From: Cavia porcellus
Lineage: Eukaryota > Chordata > Mammalia > Rodentia > Caviidae
DNA length: 64,000 bases
Reading direction: 5' to 3'
Assembly (NCBI RefSeq): GCF_034190915.1
Contig: NW_026947507.1
Span: 34,509,001-34,573,000, forward strand
The position numbers were made by a program, and so were the translations under genes. Within the stretch, counting starts at the first letter, position 1; the number at the start of each line of letters is the position of its first letter. A model generated the notes under the pieces. The model searched no databases and had not been told where the DNA came from. It saw only the letters and a program-made list of their open reading frames with translations. Of this stretch, positions 46,751 to 57,889 are shown in pieces.

Positions 46751-48009
46751 GAACTATGCATTAAATAGAGAGCCTCTCCTTCCACCCTAGCATAAAGCCA
46801 GGGCAGTCTCAGTGGTGAGAGCAGTAGGAGTCGCATGGCCACAGCAGCAAGGATTAGGAAAGGAAGGAAGGAGGAGGGATCCAGGAGGCCACCAAGCCAG
46901 GGAACCAAACACAGAATCCCAGTCACACATCGCCAGGGCCAGGCCTGACTGAACTCCTCCAGCACAAGCAAGAGCAGAGGCTGGAATGAGTTTTGGAAAG
47001 GCCTCTTCAGCAGGAAGGAGAACCAGGTCGGGTGCCCTTCCCACCCACAACAGCCAAAATAGCCTCAGTGAAACAGGGAGCTTGGGAACTGCAGTGACCT
47101 CCAGGGATTCTCCTTCATCTCCACTCCAGTGATCTGCACGAGCTAAGACAATACCTTTACGGCACATCAGAGGCATTCCTCACCTCCACAGGTTAAACAG
47201 AGGAAGGAGGAAGGAAGGAATAGACTTAGGCCTGAGCAGTCCTTCCCTGGTGCAGTAACGTGATGGACAAGCTGGGTGCCCATTGGCCTTTCTGGGCCTG
47301 GGAAGACCTGAGTCTGCGCTGCTCACTACTGAGAATAGCTCCACACTGTTTGCATGGATGCAATTCTCCAGCAGATGGTGAATCAGACCTTGATGCCTCT
47401 GTGTGTTCTTTGTACGTTTTACTTGTTGGTAATGAATTTACAAATCCTTTAAGTACGGAAAACAGAGCCTTCCCATGAGCTGAACAGATGGGAGCGAAGG
47501 CTTTTGAAAGGCTTTTCAAAGTGGCCTTTTTTTTCACCCCCTCCTGGCTTAACATCGCTGTCTACATCTACAAATGCTTTATTAGTTGGGGATGAGGTAG
47601 AATCTGCCCTACCTTTTTTTTCTCTCTAGTTCCCTGGAAAATATGAGGCCTGCCCCAGCCAGGAACCCATTAGCAAGATGGTGCTGGTCCCTGGCCAAGA
47701 ACTTCAGTGTCCACATCCCAGAGTGCCGCGTAACTCATGAGAGGACATAGGGAAAGGAAGGAGGACTTCTCTGGCCAGGAAAAAGGCTCAGTGCTTCTTT
47801 CTGAGCATCCAGAGCAGGTTGGACAACAGGTTAAAGTTAAGGGGAGTTGTACTACCAGCTCCAGTATCTTACCTTCCTCCATCCATGACTTTGCAGTATC
47901 GTTTTGCAGTGCCACCTACCTCAGACAGGCCATGTGCCCCATTGCTTGATGCTGGACGCAGTCATGTGGTTCACTTTAGCCACAGGAATGCAAGGCAAGC
48001 AAAGGCTTT
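46751..48009. other. Unassigned unique sequence
   Basis: Frames of 70-129 codons on opposite strands overlap and lack domains. The end (47940-48005, 'tcatgtggttcactttagcc') may start an old LTR-like repeat. Confidence 0.4.
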
Positions 48010-48500
48010 GTGAGGGTTTAAAGTGTCAATTTAGGACTAAGGGAACTCCAGGGAGGAGGTGACACAAAATATCTAGCTGTGTCTGTGAAGGTGTTCTGAA
48101 AAAGTGACATTTGAGTTCCTAGACTGAGGAAAGCAGACATCTTTCCCCAATGCAGGTAAATATTATCCAATCAGATATGAGTCCAAGAAAAACAAAAATG
48201 TAGCACATATTTGCTCAGTATGAGCTGTGACATCTTTCTTCTTTGCCTTCAGACTTTTGTGCTCTTGGTTCTTTGGTCTTGGACTCAGACTGGGACTTTT
48301 ATCAAGGGCATCCCTGGTTCCCAGTTCTTTGGGTTTGAACTAAAATTACATCACCAGCTTTCCTGGACCTCCAGCTTGCAAACAGCAGATCATGGGACTT
48401 CTTAGCCTTCATAATCCTGTGAGCTAATGGCGTCTAACAAATCTTTCTATACATATTTATGCATGGTGTAAATCTCTTTCTATACATATTCACACATGGT
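48010..48500 (+). mobile_element. MLT2-like ERVL solo LTR
   Basis: It carries the MLT2 order: 'ctgtgtctgtgaaggtgttc', 'gaaaaagtgacatttgagtt', 'actgaggaaagcagacatct', 'ttccccaatgcaggtaaata', 'ttatccaatcagatatgagt', 'ggtcttggactcagactggg', 'catccctggttcccagttc', 'ctttcctggacctccagctt', 'cagatcatgggacttcttag' and 'ccttcataatcctgtgagc'. A short internal duplication at its end is listed separately. Confidence 0.85.
48442..48500 (+). repeat. 33-bp tandem duplication at LTR end
   Basis: TCTTTCTATACATATT is identical at 48442-48457 and 48475-48490, each followed by a CATGGT. Confidence 0.85.
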
Positions 48501-48687
48501 ATATCAAGGATCCATTTTGAGAAATGTGCCATTAGAAGATCTTATTGTTTCACAGCTTCATAGACTGTAGTTATAGAAACCTACATAGTACAGCCCACTG
48601 CACGCCTAGGCTATACTCCATTTGTGTGTGACCACTCTCATATGTGCAGCCTGATATTGATTAATACTTTCTTATGTGGATCATGAT

Positions 48688-49028
48688 TGTTATGGTTTAT
48701 GTTTGGAAGGCTCCCAAGCCTCATGCAGTCATGGAGGAGGCTGAATCTAGTGTTTGTGATTGGTTCATTGTCTGAGATTGGTGATATGAGTGTTGCACTC
48801 ACCCATGGGCAGGGAGACAGCACACAATATAAAGGAAGGAAGGAGATGTGTTCCTCCTTTTTGCCCTTTTGTTCTTGTCGCATGTGACCTCCGTGAATGG
48901 TTACTCCTTAGTCATGCCACTCTGCTTTGGAGCCAACCAAGTAGGAATTGAAACCTCCAAAACTTTCCTTCCTTCATTTCAGGCATCAGGTGTTTTGTCT
49001 CAGCAGCAAGAGGAAAGTAACCAAGACA
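48688..49028 (+). mobile_element. Rodent MaLR-type solo LTR with intact ends
   Basis: It begins TGTTATGGTTTATG and ends CCAAGACA (TG...CA), with a perfect 5-bp target duplication ATGAT at 48683-48687 and 49029-49033. The body matches the minus-strand LTR at 6422-6773. A family-typical 'ggtgttttgtctcagcagca' sits just before the end. An (AT)n run extends from the right duplication. Confidence 0.85.
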
Positions 49029-49029
49029 A

Positions 49030-49063
<34 letters not shown>
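49029..49063. repeat. (TA)n microsatellite
   Basis: About 16 TA units beginning within the right-hand target duplication of the LTR. Confidence 0.95.
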
Positions 49064-49067
<4 letters not shown>

Positions 49068-49499
49068 AGCTCATGCCTCTGAAGAAGCGTGAGTAATAAA
49101 GGCCTTAAATGGACTTGCAGATTGAATCTTGTTGTCTCTCTCCAGGAGGACATGCCCGGGCAAGCTTGCAGTCCCAGGAGGAGGAGGAATAGGAAGAGGA
49201 GGAAGAGACACATATAGCTGAGCCAGTCCCCTACTAACTACAGACATAGACTCAGAGCCAAAACCGTTAAAAGCAGCTGCCATGATCCAAAGTCTGGACA
49301 ACAAACTTTCTCCCATTTAAAAAAAAACATGAGGCCATCAATGGATATGACTTACTGACTTTCTATTGAATGAAGAGACAGTCACTATATTAACCTCATA
49401 GAGTTGTTTTAAAGATTCAATGTCATAATAAACTGCAAACATAGCACAGTCTTGGACCATGACAAGCATTAGCGATATCTCTTATTGCATCATTTGTGT
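49064..49499. other. Unassigned sequence
   Basis: Includes a GAGGA-rich patch at 49177-49207. No gene or repeat recognised. Confidence 0.4.
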
Positions 49500-49645
49500 G
49501 CATTACTTTTAATCATTTAAACAACTCTCAATTAAATATTGTTACCTCATTTAACAGGGATGTTGAAGCACAGAATAGTTAAGTAGTATAGCCCAAATTA
49601 CACAACTGGACATGCAAAAGAACTAGGATTGAGACTCACATATAT
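49500..49645 (-). mobile_element. MIR SINE, antisense
   Basis: 'gcattacttttaatcattta', 'aacaactctcaattaaatat', 'tgttacctcatttaacaggg', 'atgttgaagcacagaatagt', 'taagtagtatagcccaaatt' and 'acacaactggacatgcaaaa' match antisense MIR in order. Confidence 0.8.
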
Positions 49646-49747
49646 AAAAAGATGGAAACAGAGAACACAAAAACATACAGAGTCAGCAGCTGTCCACATA
49701 GCACACAGAACAACTTGGGCTAGCACAAAGGAAACTTGGAACAGTCT

Positions 49748-49952
49748 GGAGTAGTTTCTCAAACTTGACACCACTGACGCTTTGGACTGGCTAATCCTTC
49801 ATTTGGAAGAGACTGCCCTGTTACTGTAGGATGTCCTCTGACCACTAGGTTCCAGCAGTGACTCCCCTACAAGCAGTGACAACCAAAACATTTTCCCAAG
49901 CACTGAAAATTGTACCACAAGGGAAGAAATCATTCTTCATTCAGAACCACTG
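49748..49952 (-). mobile_element. MER5A-like hAT-Charlie DNA transposon remnant
   Basis: The left end TAGTTTCTCAAACTTGAC and right end CAGAACCACTGG are remnants of the MER5 terminal inverted repeat CAGTGGTTCTCAA. Between them run 'accactgacgctttggactg', 'gctaatccttcatttggaag', 'ctgttactgtaggatgtcct', 'ccactaggttccagcagtga', 'agtgacaaccaaaacatttt' and 'gcactgaaaattgtaccaca', in the reverse of the MER5A consensus. Non-autonomous, with no transposase. Confidence 0.85.
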
Positions 49953-50120
49953 GCATATAGGTATCAAGAAAAGTTTCCAATAGCAGGCAGGATGTGAGGT
50001 ATCGGACTTGGAGCGTGTATAACCGTTTCCAGGCTGTGTGTTTCAAGCACTAATCAAAAAGTAAATGAAAACAGACCATTTCAGAATGAGATGCACTTGC
50101 CAGGAGAAACATAGCTGGCA

Positions 50121-50227
50121 GTCTTGCACTGGGATTCTAAAAAAGCATCTGATCTCAAAAGCTGAGCAGGATTGGGCCTGGATAGTACTTGGATGGGAGA
50201 CCACCTGCAAACACCAAGCAAGTTTAA
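50121..50227 (+). pseudogene. 5S rRNA pseudogene
   Basis: The 3' two-thirds align with mammalian 5S rRNA: 'tctgatctcaaaagctgagc', 'aggattgggcctggatagta' and 'cttggatgggagaccacctg'. The internal control region is readable: A box (AGCTGAGCAGGATTGGG), intermediate element and C box (TTGGATGGGAGACCACCTG). The 5' third is decayed and about ten bases short, and no T-run terminator follows directly. It would not make functional 5S RNA. Confidence 0.85.
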
Positions 50228-50250
50228 GTCTGTGACCATACTGCCCAATA
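50228..50250 (+). pseudogene. Possible start of a second, truncated 5S unit
   Basis: GTCTGTGACCATACTGCCCA directly follows the first copy and resembles the 5S 5' end (GTCTACGGCCATACCACCC). If real, the sequence came from a head-to-tail transcript or tandem array. It is only about 20 bp, so chance remains possible. Confidence 0.5.
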
Positions 50251-50651
50251 CTTCTAAAAGGAAATGTATAATGTATTTTAAAAATGTGAAATAGAAAACA
50301 TTTGCAGAATTCAATTGGTTTATAATTTACATTGCATGTGTTTGCTTTCTTGATAGTTTATCAATGGTGTATTTGTATTTATCATCATTAGAGGTAGAGA
50401 ACTTCACAAGTGCAACACATTGCTTTAGGGCAAATTCCCTACATGGTCCTAAGCATCTTTCCTGTATTTCTAATTTCTCCAGAGATAATGCAACAGTTGT
50501 TATGAATAGAATTGAAAGAAGAATTTGAATTTGAGATCAGTGTCCTGGCTTTGCTACTGTCTTCAGTTTCTCATTCATCACTTCATAGTTCTGGCTCTTT
50601 TCATTGGAGTAAAAAAGACACATTGATTTACAAGATTTACTTTCCTTTTGT
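50251..50651. other. Unassigned sequence
   Basis: AT-rich; nothing recognised. Confidence 0.4.
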
Positions 50652-51077
50652 GACTGTATTAGTTTCCTAGTTCCACCATACCAAAGTGGCTACACTGAGT
50701 GGCTTAAAATGGCCAATTTATTCAGTGCTCCTGAGAATCGAAGCTCCAAATCAGGGTGTCAGGAGGGCTGACTCTTTCTCTGAGTTTTGAGAGACACTCT
50801 GCTTTGCCTCTTCTTGCTTCTGACTGCAGGCCATCTTCTGTATGTTTTGACTTGCTGAAGCATAATTCCAAACATCACCTTTGTTGCCTCATGGCATTTG
50901 CCCAGTATCCTTCCTTTCTTGTAAGGGCACCAGCGATATTGAATTAAAAGTCCACCCAATTCCATTATATCTTATCTTAAATAATTACATCTTCAATGGC
51001 CTTATCTCCAAATAAGGTCACTTTCAGAGGGCTAGAAATTCAACTTATCCGCGGCGAACATGTTTCAGTCCATATCT
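50652..51077 (-). mobile_element. MLT1-type MaLR LTR, antisense
   Basis: Classic antisense MLT1 order: 'gactgtattagtttcctagt', 'agtggcttaaaatggccaat', 'caaatcagggtgtcaggagg', 'gactgcaggccatcttctgt', 'gcatttgcccagtatccttc', 'cacccaattccattatatct', 'aataattacatcttcaatgg' and 'ccttatctccaaataaggtc'. Confidence 0.9.
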
Positions 51078-52179
51078 GTAGCCTATCTGTGTGTGCCCCC
51101 TCCATGAACTTCTCTCTATCCAACCTACCCACCTCACAAACATCATCTAAAAGAGATCGTTCTCCTGCAATCCTAGAGTCAATTCCACATATCCTATGAT
51201 CACTTCCACTCAACTCTGACCCACAGAGTTCTGCATCAGGTTTGTTTTTCTGCTTTCCCTGACCATCTGCCCTCTTTTCCCCAAGTCCCTTGGCACCTCC
51301 ATGATTTGCATCTCTAGAATGATGGCCTGAGGAGCCAGGTTTCATCCAAGGCCATCAAGGAGATAGCCTTCATTGAATGGCAATTCCAGGAAATGCAGCC
51401 TTTACTCTGGCATCAAAATGGGTTGTTTCTACCAGGCCCTCGAACTCCCAGGAATCTCAGACATTCTTATGCTGGGAGATAAAAGATAGGAAATTCCCAA
51501 CTTCTTTGAAATGGGCAGAATAGGTGAATGGTGGGGGAAATGTGAAAGGGAGGAATGGAAATAAATCCCAGCAAGGCAGGCTTGAGCAGGGAGAAAGGAT
51601 CCAAAGAAAGACATAGCAGCCCTGGGGAAAATCCAGGGGAAAAAAAACTTCTCAGGGGCTGAGACTGAGATACTGGAATGAAGGAGGCCCAATGATAGCT
51701 GCCCAGTGTCCACGAGGAAGTGGAAAGAAAGCATCAGCATTCAGAAGCTGCCAGAGACATACTCTTCTCTCATCATCCCAGCAAATGCAGGGGACAAAGT
51801 TCAGGATAAGAGCTAAAATTTATAAAATTTGTGACCTGTTGAAATGGCCCTGTAACCAAACAGATCCCTGCCAAGGAAATTTCAATAAAGTAACCGAATG
51901 ACTCAACCAAAAAGAGTCAACTTGAATGCATATTGAAAGAAACAGTGCTAGCTGAGGGCTAAAAAGTTTGGTGTTTTGCGTCACTAAGTTTGGCCTCTTT
52001 CTGGACCCGTTCATAAAACGGGGAGAAGTGAGGACCTTGAAAGCCCTCTCCTAAACATAGGGACCCTGTGTCAGGCTCCAGGGATAGTACCTGAAGGGGA
52101 AAAGGAAAACTTTCCTTGAAGTACTTTCTCCTGCCTGCTCCCTCTTTAGCTGCCTTTTAGAAAACCCCCCCTCCTTGCT
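51078..52179. other. Unassigned unique sequence
   Basis: No gene or repeat supported. Minus-strand frames of about 100 codons at 51040-51345 and 51429-51740 lack recognisable domains. Confidence 0.4.
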
Positions 52180-52540
52180 GATGCAGCTGTGGGTTTCTTG
52201 TTAGAACTCAAGCCTCATAAATGCCTCCATGGTCAGCAATCAATGTTCTAAAAATGTAATATGCATGCCAACATAACATGTAGAAGCCCACCACAGCAGA
52301 ATTCTTCTCTCCCCAAAATCAATCGTTAAAGTGTATGTAAAATGACAATAGCACTAAACTCTACATAATGAGGCCACAGTGCTAAGTGAGCACCTGATTT
52401 AAGAAGTGTCTCGGCAGTGTGAAGCCGCATGTAATCAGGCTGCAGCAGGAAATGTGCTGGCACGGTGCCTGCTCGAGGTAGTGGGGAGAAGCCGGGCTCA
52501 CAAGTGAGGCAGTGCACCCTTTAATCGGGTCCTCTTTCTT
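52180..52540. promoter_or_regulatory. Candidate conserved non-coding block
   Basis: A unique, non-repetitive stretch with balanced composition, a palindromic ATATGCATGC near 52260, an AATCAATCG motif near 52318 and a CATGTAATCAGGC motif near 52429. Looks single-copy and constrained; role unknown. Confidence 0.25.
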
Positions 52541-52951
52541 CACCCACATATCCTTACCGCAAGAAAAATGTGAAATTAAAGCTCAGAGGACAGAAAAAGA
52601 ACACAAGAGGGAGAGAATCAATACAAAGAGGACAAGGTAGGATGGAGACAGAGAGGAGGAAGAGGCTCCAAGGGAGGGAGCCCTTCTGAGACTAAAGCTT
52701 GTCTCTGGGAACCAACATGGCTAGCACCTCAGCTCATCCCTGAGGCTCAGAACCTGCCCTATGTCTTCATTTGCAGGAAAAGAGACAGTCCCTGAGGGAC
52801 ACATAGGTGCTGGCCATGAAAAAGCTGGGGTTTTCCATCCATTGACGTTTCCTCTGTCCTTAGGACATAGTATACTCCAGAGCACTTCCTCACCGAGACT
52901 GTCACTGTCCAAAATACTGTCATTCCATCTTTTTATAGAATTCAGCATTTG
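52541..52951. other. Unassigned sequence
   Basis: Includes a purine-rich patch at 52570-52680. No gene or repeat recognised. Confidence 0.4.
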
Positions 52952-53052
52952 TGTCCGGGATGTAGCTCAGAGGTAGAGTGCCTGCTTTCACAAGGTCCTG
53001 AGTTCAATTCCAGGTACCAAAAACTAAATGAATGAATAAACAAATAAATGAA
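52952..53052 (+). mobile_element. ID-type SINE (tRNA-Ala derived)
   Basis: GTCCGGGATGTAGCTCAGAG (A box), 'gtagagtgcctgctttcaca', B box GAGTTCAATTCCA, then an AAATGAATGAATAAA-type A-rich tail. The monomeric ID layout is conserved; not a functional tRNA gene. Confidence 0.9.
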
Positions 53053-53514
53053 ATGCAACTTTTCAGTCATATCATAACCAAGAGGTTAAAATGATCTTTA
53101 AAAATTAATTTTTTTTTCAATAATCCATTTCTCCAGCTTTCTCAAGCTGACAGCATAAGCCGCCAAGCCCCAGCCCTGGTGCCAAAGAAGATTCACCATT
53201 CTCTGAGCCTCTCCAGTGAGCTGAAGCCCAGCTAAACCTGCACGTTCACGTGTCTTGCTGTTTGTTTTACTTGGGACATAAATCGGAGTACTTCTGTGCA
53301 CTGGCAATTTGACCAAATTGTGAGCAACTCATTTTTCCATTTTAATGGGCTTTTCTCTTAATCTTGAAGGCATCCAAGGGAACAAATCTAAGTAACCAGA
53401 GCCCAGATACAGGCCTTGGGCTGGGCCCCACGGCACTGATGCTTGGCTCTTGCTCTCTTTTCCCCTCTCAGAAGAAGAGGCAAAGTGAGCATCTTGGAGG
53501 GAACACACACCCTC
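53053..53514. other. Unassigned sequence
   Basis: No gene or repeat recognised. Confidence 0.4.
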
Positions 53515-53840
53515 AAATATGAAAGTAGCACCTAGTACATGCCCCGCACTGAGTGAGGTGTGGGTGTGACACAGGGACCACAGTGAGACGCTCCACAGAT
53601 CTTGTTGATGTGGAAGAGGACTAAGCCCCCACGTTGTGAAGGGTGACAGGACGGGGGGCGGTGGGCCATTCCTCAGACCAAAAGGACTACCAAGCAGGGT
53701 CTTGAAGGAAATATGGGAGGCAGTGAGGTGAAGAAGAACTTTGCAAATGCATAAAGACCAAACAGTGGATACCTATCTGAAAACTCCATAGCTTTGAATG
53801 ACTGGAAGAGAACTCAGTGCCTGGAGAAGTAGCGAAAATG
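53515..53840 (-). mobile_element. L2-like LINE remnant, antisense
   Basis: 'gtagcacctagtacatgccc', 'cgcactgagtgaggtgtggg', 'ggtcttgaaggaaatatggg' and 'aggcagtgaggtgaagaaga' follow the antisense L2-type layout, with a unique-looking middle. Confidence 0.45.
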
Positions 53841-55528
53841 GAGGTCAAAAGTACCTGCTACTAACCTCCAAGACTTTATGCAAAGACAAAAAAGACACAG
53901 ATCTGGCCCTGAAAGGTCTTCTATCTACTTGGTGACAGCAGTGACTTACATTTAACCTCAATTTGACTGAGACTCTGTCTTGGTAAGGGAAGCCTATTTT
54001 GTACCTGAGTCAATCACAGGAAGCTGCCTACAGATGAGCAGCAATCAGGAAAGAGCTTCTCGAGGAAAAAATGACTCCGTGTCTGCACACCTCTGCTCTT
54101 GGCACAAAGGCAGCCCATTTCAGAGATGGCACGAACAGGACTTGATAAAGGGCAATGCTTCTGACAGAGTGAGGACCCCCAAGATGTAAAACAAAGAAAT
54201 GAATGCCTCTCCTTAGCTGTACAAATAGACACATTCTCCCATCCTTAAAATTCCAATTCACATCCCTGTCCTTCTGTGAGTCTCACCCACGTCGCATCAG
54301 GACCAGGGACACTGTCTCAAGCCTGTGGAGATATTCTGTTGGCCATGGGGACTCAGGACTTCTCTGCACTATGCCTCAGCTGATTATCTAGTCATTTGTC
54401 CTTATCAGGCAACCCCCAGGAGGGCAAAACAGCCTTACAGTTACATTTTTGTACTATATATGTGTACATGTAATATATGGTATGTGTAATATTGTATTAT
54501 GTGCCTATATTCCATTCAGTTTGGATACATTCTATCTCTGTGTGCAAAACACGTAAGTGCACATATTACACATTTATATGTGATAGGAAGACCAGGTGTT
54601 TAGATAAGATGATCCTGCAGACCATTAACTTATTTCAGAATCATCAGTGAGTGATGGGCTTTCCACCAAGGGAATTTATAAGGTGTAGGCAGGGATGCTT
54701 CCTGTATCTGAACCTTTGCTTTGGAACTTGGCAGTGGGAAGATTTGTCCAGAGGCTTCATAGAGGCATTTCCACCTTGAGAATTCAGGTAAACTTAAAAA
54801 GAAAGAAAGGTAAGGGCTCTCTACCAAGTAGGCAGGGCTTGCAGATGGGTGCCCACTCCTTTCCTAAGCCAAGCAAGAACCTCGGCAGCAGTGCCCACTT
54901 CCATAGCTTCTCTTTATCAACTCCTGGTGGGCTCCAGCCCCTTTGCTGATTAACTGCTTAGAGACTGGGCCTCAAGACACACAGATTAGCATTCCATTTT
55001 GAATTTCCAACATTCTCAGATCATTTTTCTAGGGTTCTTCTGTTCATTTAGACAAAACTGAGTCCTTCCCAAGCATCCTGCTTCCTCCCGATTTCCCTCT
55101 CTAAAAGGGAACACCAGTGCTCCCATTCTATTCTGAAAGCCTCCTTCCAAAGTTACTAATTAGAGGTTATTTATACACCTGAACATACGCCTGTGTGCTG
55201 CTGCTCAGTGTGTTTTCATGAGCACCCTGATCCCCACCCACTGCTCTTTAAATGTCCCCATTATTCTGGCTCTCTGCACTGATTTCGACAGGCACTCACA
55301 CCACAATTCCCCTGAACCGCTCTCCTAGTCAGTATATGCCGGGACCTAGTCACCTCAGCTCCATCCATCTTCCTGAGGGTCTTTTGTCACTGGCCAGTAG
55401 TGTGCTTGGAAAATCATGATGGAGATGCCTTCCTCCACTTCCTGGTGAGGGAGAGGTGGGTCAGGGATGCAAAAGGCCACAGTTTTCTGCGAACCATAGG
55501 AGTCTCAGGAAGCCAGCGTGATCTCAAG

Positions 55529-55530
<2 letters not shown>
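53841..55530. other. Unassigned unique sequence
   Basis: A TA/TG-rich patch lies at 54450-54590. Frames of 60-84 codons on both strands show no domain. No repeat recognised. Confidence 0.4.

Positions 55531-55595
<65 letters not shown>
55531..55595. repeat. Compound (TC)n(AC)n microsatellite
   Basis: About 36 bp of TC passes directly into about 30 bp of AC. Confidence 0.95.
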
Positions 55596-55601
<6 letters not shown>

Positions 55602-56244
55602 GTCTCATTAGAATAATCCAACAGAAGTTTTAAAAATGTACTTGACCATTTTCATAAGTTCGGTAGCTGGTAAGGAGGAAGCCTCAAAGTCAGATGCCAA
55701 CGACTCCTGAGCCTTAGCTGTTATCTTATTATTGAAATTTCAACGCATTTAAAAGAAGATCTTTAATCAGCTGTAAAATGGAAACCAAAGAGGTGTACTC
55801 AGAGCTAAGAGAAAAGGAGAAAATCTGATGGGGAATGGGAGAATGAAGGAACAATTTAAATAAACCAGTGTCTTCCAAATTACAAATTGGAATCACCTGC
55901 TAAGGGTGTGCCTGGCGCTCTCCAACCTTCCCCTGCAGCCTGATTAGGGAGTCCAGGCAACTGACTTCAGAGCATGCATGAAGTAAAATCCCCGATCTGC
56001 AAGTCGACTCACATAACAGCTTCCCTAATAAAGCATGAGGTACAGCTGCCTGCGCACATCTGTTTTCTCATAGATCTCCAGCAAACCTGAAGAAAACAGG
56101 AGAGGCAGAGCCAACAATGGCCCCAGAGTACATTCATTCTGTTTCTGAGAAGGGGCTCAGAATGGAAGGCTTGGTTCCAGCCCCTCAGAGAGTATTAAGG
56201 GTACAGCTGGGTTCAGATGTAGAATTAATTAAGAAGTTGTTTAA
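55596..56244. other. Unassigned sequence with possible DNA-transposon trace
   Basis: At 55870-55960 'ccaaattacaaattggaatc' and 'acctgctaagggtgtgcctg' faintly resemble hAT-Charlie non-autonomous elements. Otherwise nothing recognised. Confidence 0.35.
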
Positions 56245-56500
56245 TTCATTTTGTGAGCAAACATTTACTGAATGTCTGCTCTATGCCAAGCACTGGGCTA
56301 GGCAATGAGTGTGTAGGGACAGGGAGGGAAAGTCATGCAAAGAGGTAAAGACCACACACACTGTGTAGATAGATAAGGGTCTTTATCTAGTGTTCTTAAT
56401 CATGTAGAGATGGCAGGATCATCTCTACCTAAGAAGGTTTGGGAGAATGAGGAGCCAAAGAAGGCTCTACAGTAGAGCAATCTTAAAGAATAGAATTGGG
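56245..56500 (-). mobile_element. L2 LINE 3' end, antisense
   Basis: 'caaacatttactgaatgtct', 'gctctatgccaagcactggg' and 'ctaggcaatgagtgtgtagg' are the reverse complement of the L2 3' end. The later part is weaker. Confidence 0.65.
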
Positions 56501-57889
56501 GAACTCATGTGATATTGGAGAGAGAAATTGACTCAAAGTAGATCAACGTATACCTTCCTCCACACTTTTGCAATGCCTAGTTATATGCTGGATTTGATGG
56601 AACATTGCCTGCACTTTTCTCAGCCACCAAATGGACAAAAGTGGCCTTGTACCTTTCCTTATAATCTCATTTACCCACTACTCCTGCACTGCTCCAGGCT
56701 CTCCAGAAGTTTAGAGATGATAGTTTGCTTTCATCAGTGAGGATAAGGCAACCCAAAGTCTAAGTAGAAACAGAGCCCAGACTTAGCAATGATGTCTTTT
56801 CTGGACCCCATACACTTTCCCAGAATGCCTCAGACTGGTATCCAGTCCCAGTTTTCTGAAGATCTGATGTCTCATTAGTATATCTCCTTAAATGAATGAC
56901 CCCTTAATATCTTATCTGATCATAGATATCAATAAATAAGTGGTAGAGACCTAGTACAGTGTCAGGCATGTACTAGGGGCCCCATCTCTGTTGACACTAT
57001 CGATTATAACCACAGCTCATAATTTGTAGATAAGTACAAAGTATATTTCTCTGAAAACTCTCACTTTGTGTCTCACACTAGATACACACATAATATACAT
57101 ATGATGATAATTACATACAGAGCAATTGAAAACATAGAATATTTACAATACTTTTCAATTCACTGTTTAGAGCCAGACAAATAAAATGTTTGACCCTTTC
57201 TCTTTCTGAGTGCTCTTAGGCAAATTATACTTGAATTCAGGACACCATTCTGTTCATTTTCACTGATGAAATAGAAGATGAATGTGCCAAGGAAGGAAAT
57301 GCCTCCCCACTTGACAAATAAAGATTCAAATCCAGCTGTGTTTTCCAAAAGGTCCCAGCACAGTCTGAGAAAAATAAAATTCTTTGACATTTCACATTTC
57401 ACTTCTGTGGAAGGAGGCTGTGTGGAAGATTGTAGATGTAAATATATGTAGTCATCTTGGGTCCACTTAGAAACTTTAAAAAGAAAACTCCAGATGAATG
57501 GGATCACCCATTCTTATACTTGGGGGTTGGTTTGAAGGATCAGACAAGGTCTGACACCATAAAGAACCAGAATATAGACGAGGCATGGAAATAAGTGACT
57601 ATTAAGAAAAGAAATAATCTGCAGGAGAGACATTAAGTAATACTCCCTTAGCTGGTTCCAGACTATCTGCAGCATGCAATAAAGAAATAAGGAGGTAAGA
57701 GTTGTTTAAAATATCAAAACAAGCCATCAACTAATGCTGACCCTTGACTTATAAATGACAGAGATTCAAAAAACCTGCTCAAGATAGATTAATGGTACCC
57801 TATTGTGGCCTATGTTCATTTTGTAACCATAGAACTTACCATTTTCAACCAGCTCACATTCTAACTTGCCCTCCTTTTGCACATGACAT
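56501..57889. other. Mostly unassigned sequence
   Basis: A possible L2 3' end, sense, lies near 56940-56990 ('gacctagtacagtgtcaggc'). A 115-codon minus-strand frame at 57160-57507 has no recognisable domain. Confidence 0.4.

Noticed and set aside
50121..50227. Functional 5S rRNA gene
   Set aside because: The 5' third is decayed and shortened, and no immediate T-run terminator is present.
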